A stretch of DNA of 7,557 nt from Lachnospiraceae bacterium (GTDB lineage Bacteria > Bacillota > Clostridia > Lachnospirales > Lachnospiraceae). Shown here in pieces: positions 6,849-7,557 of this stretch (within the stretch, counting starts at the first letter, position 1; every line of letters starts with the position of its first letter). The translations under genes were made by a program, and so were the position numbers. Below the pieces are notes generated by a model, which was not told the DNA's origin, searched no databases, and worked only from the letters and a program-made list of their open reading frames with translations. Where the stretch lies: positions 1 to 7,557 of the forward strand of contig JAJQIE010000086.1 in NCBI GenBank assembly GCA_021199395.1, given 5' to 3'.

Positions 6849-7004
6849 GGAGCTGTCACGAAATTGCCTGGGCATCTTGCACCGCCTAATACGCGAATCA
6901 CAACCGATAAAAGCCTCGGAGTAGCCCGCTACGCCTACGTTTTTATCGGCTGTGCTTCACGTATTATTCGGCACAATCTGCTCAGGTTATTCCGTGCCAG
7001 TTCC
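6849..7004. repeat. 156-bp palindromic MITE-like element with 76-nt arms
   Basis: The two halves (6849-6924 and 6929-7004) are inverted copies of each other around a 4-nt centre (CCCG on plus). My hand alignment needs no gap: 57 of 76 positions pair by Watson-Crick rules, and on the minus-strand RNA about five more become G-U pairs. Long exact blocks include CCGATAAAA and TAATACG. The outer ends read GGAACTGGCACGG on minus and GGAGCTGTCACGA on plus. TAA flanks both ends in direct orientation on the minus strand; the copy at 7005-7007 is the prfC stop. This is compatible with a 3-bp target duplication. No protein is credible inside it. It lacks a U-tract on either strand, so it is not a classic intrinsic terminator, although so large a hairpin could affect RNA ends. 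The family is not identified. Confidence 0.75.
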
Positions 7005-7557
7005 TTACCTTCCAAACTCCGACAGCACCAGCCCTTCATTTCTCTCTAACACCATATCAGCGGACCAGCTGTTGACAAACAAAAGGAGTGGACGCCCTTT
7101 GAGATCGCGTACTTTTTTCATATCAGAAGTGCCGACCAGGTGCTCCAGGTCGAAGTCCTCGTTCTCAATAGTGCCGCTCAGGGGCGTATCCACCCAGCGG
7201 ATATACTCATAAGGCAGGGGATCCAGGCGGATATCCACATTATACTCGTTTTCAAGGCGATATTTGAGGACGTCAAACTGCAGGACGCCGACCACCCCGA
7301 CAATAATTTCTTCCATTCCGGAATTGAATTCCTGGAAAATCTGAATTGCGCCCTCCTGCGCGATCTGAGTAATCCCCTTGACAAACTGCTTGCGCTTCAT
7401 CGTATCCATCTGACGCACACGGGCAAAGTGCTCAGGCGCGAAGGTCGGAATCCCCTCATAGGCAAACCGTTTGCCCGGCATACAGATTGTATCGCCGATG
7501 GAAAAAATACCCGGATCAAAAACGCCGATGATATCCCCGGCGTAAGCCTCCTGCACG
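7005..7557 (-). CDS. prfC: Peptide chain release factor 3, C-terminal part (runs off the window)
   Basis: RF3 is a translational GTPase that removes RF1 or RF2 from the ribosome after peptide release. Only the last 183 or so residues are present; the GTPase domain lies beyond the window edge, so the apparent first codon (GTG) is internal. Family features in the visible part: EAYAGDIIGVFDPGIFSIGD at its start, IPTFAPEHFARVR at 36-48, KQFVKGITQIAQEGAIQIF at 56-74, VGVVGVLQFDVLKYRLENEY at 86-105, and the C-terminal RWVD and RPLLLFVNSW segments. These place it with RF3 rather than EF-G or the TetM-type protection proteins. The TAA stop at 7005-7007 abuts the palindromic element. It is probably a separate transcription unit from the operon that follows. 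Confidence 0.94.
   Translation of the reverse strand, partial: VQEAYAGDIIGVFDPGIFSIGDTICMPGKRFAYEGIPTFAPEHFARVRQMDTMKRKQFVKGITQIAQEGAIQIFQEFNSGMEEIIVGVVGVLQFDVLKYRLENEYNVDIRLDPLPYEYIRWVDTPLSGTIENEDFDLEHLVGTSDMKKVRDLKGRPLLLFVNSWSADMVLERNEGLVLSEFGR

Noticed and set aside
6849..7004. Calling the palindrome a classic intrinsic terminator
   Set aside because: No run of T follows the stem on either strand and the stem is far longer than usual.
6765..7049. 94-codon plus-strand open frame through the palindromic element
   Set aside because: It crosses the operon promoter, the palindrome and the end of prfC; its sequence is explained by those features and it has no good ribosome site.
1..7557. CRISPR array, tRNA, rRNA, prophage or defence system
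   Set aside because: No spaced direct repeats, cloverleaf, rRNA stretch or phage or defence protein was seen; nearly all bases are occupied by housekeeping genes.

Overview
The window looks like a chromosomal housekeeping region from a fairly GC-rich Clostridia member. A Lachnospiraceae-like bacterium is my best inference, from gene order and protein wording rather than from any database search. Every supported gene lies on the minus strand, so the biological reading direction runs from high to low coordinates.

Layout in reading order: the 3' end of prfC (peptide chain release factor 3, 7557-7005); an intergenic stretch (7004-6766) holding a roughly 156-bp full-length imperfect palindrome that begins at the prfC stop codon, followed by a clear promoter with an extended -10; then a tightly packed run of an Asp23/Gls24 (YqhY-like) gene, nusB, xseA, xseB, ispA, dxs, tlyA and the 5' two thirds of nadK, which leaves the window at position 1. 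Gaps within the run are short (15, 51, 65 and 47 nt) or are overlaps (xseA/xseB by 4 nt, xseB/ispA by about 14 nt). The exception is a 144-nt leader between ispA and dxs. No intrinsic terminator is visible within the run, so one long transcript from the promoter near 6801-6828 is the simplest reading.

The cluster combines transcription and rRNA antitermination (NusB), DNA repair (both exonuclease VII subunits), isoprenoid precursor and prenyl diphosphate synthesis (Dxs, IspA), an S4-domain RNA methyltransferase (TlyA) and NADP supply (NadK, which could feed the NADPH-using step after Dxs). This is a classic Firmicutes arrangement and is not in itself new.

The most unusual points are: (1) dxs appears to start at an ATT codon with a strong Shine-Dalgarno 8 nt upstream, with no convincing ATG, GTG or TTG start in frame; (2) the ungapped palindromic element with 76-nt arms between prfC and the operon promoter, flanked by TAA/TAA, which looks like a MITE-like or structured repeat; (3) two dyads over the operon promoter. 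No CRISPR array, tRNA, rRNA or defence system was seen.
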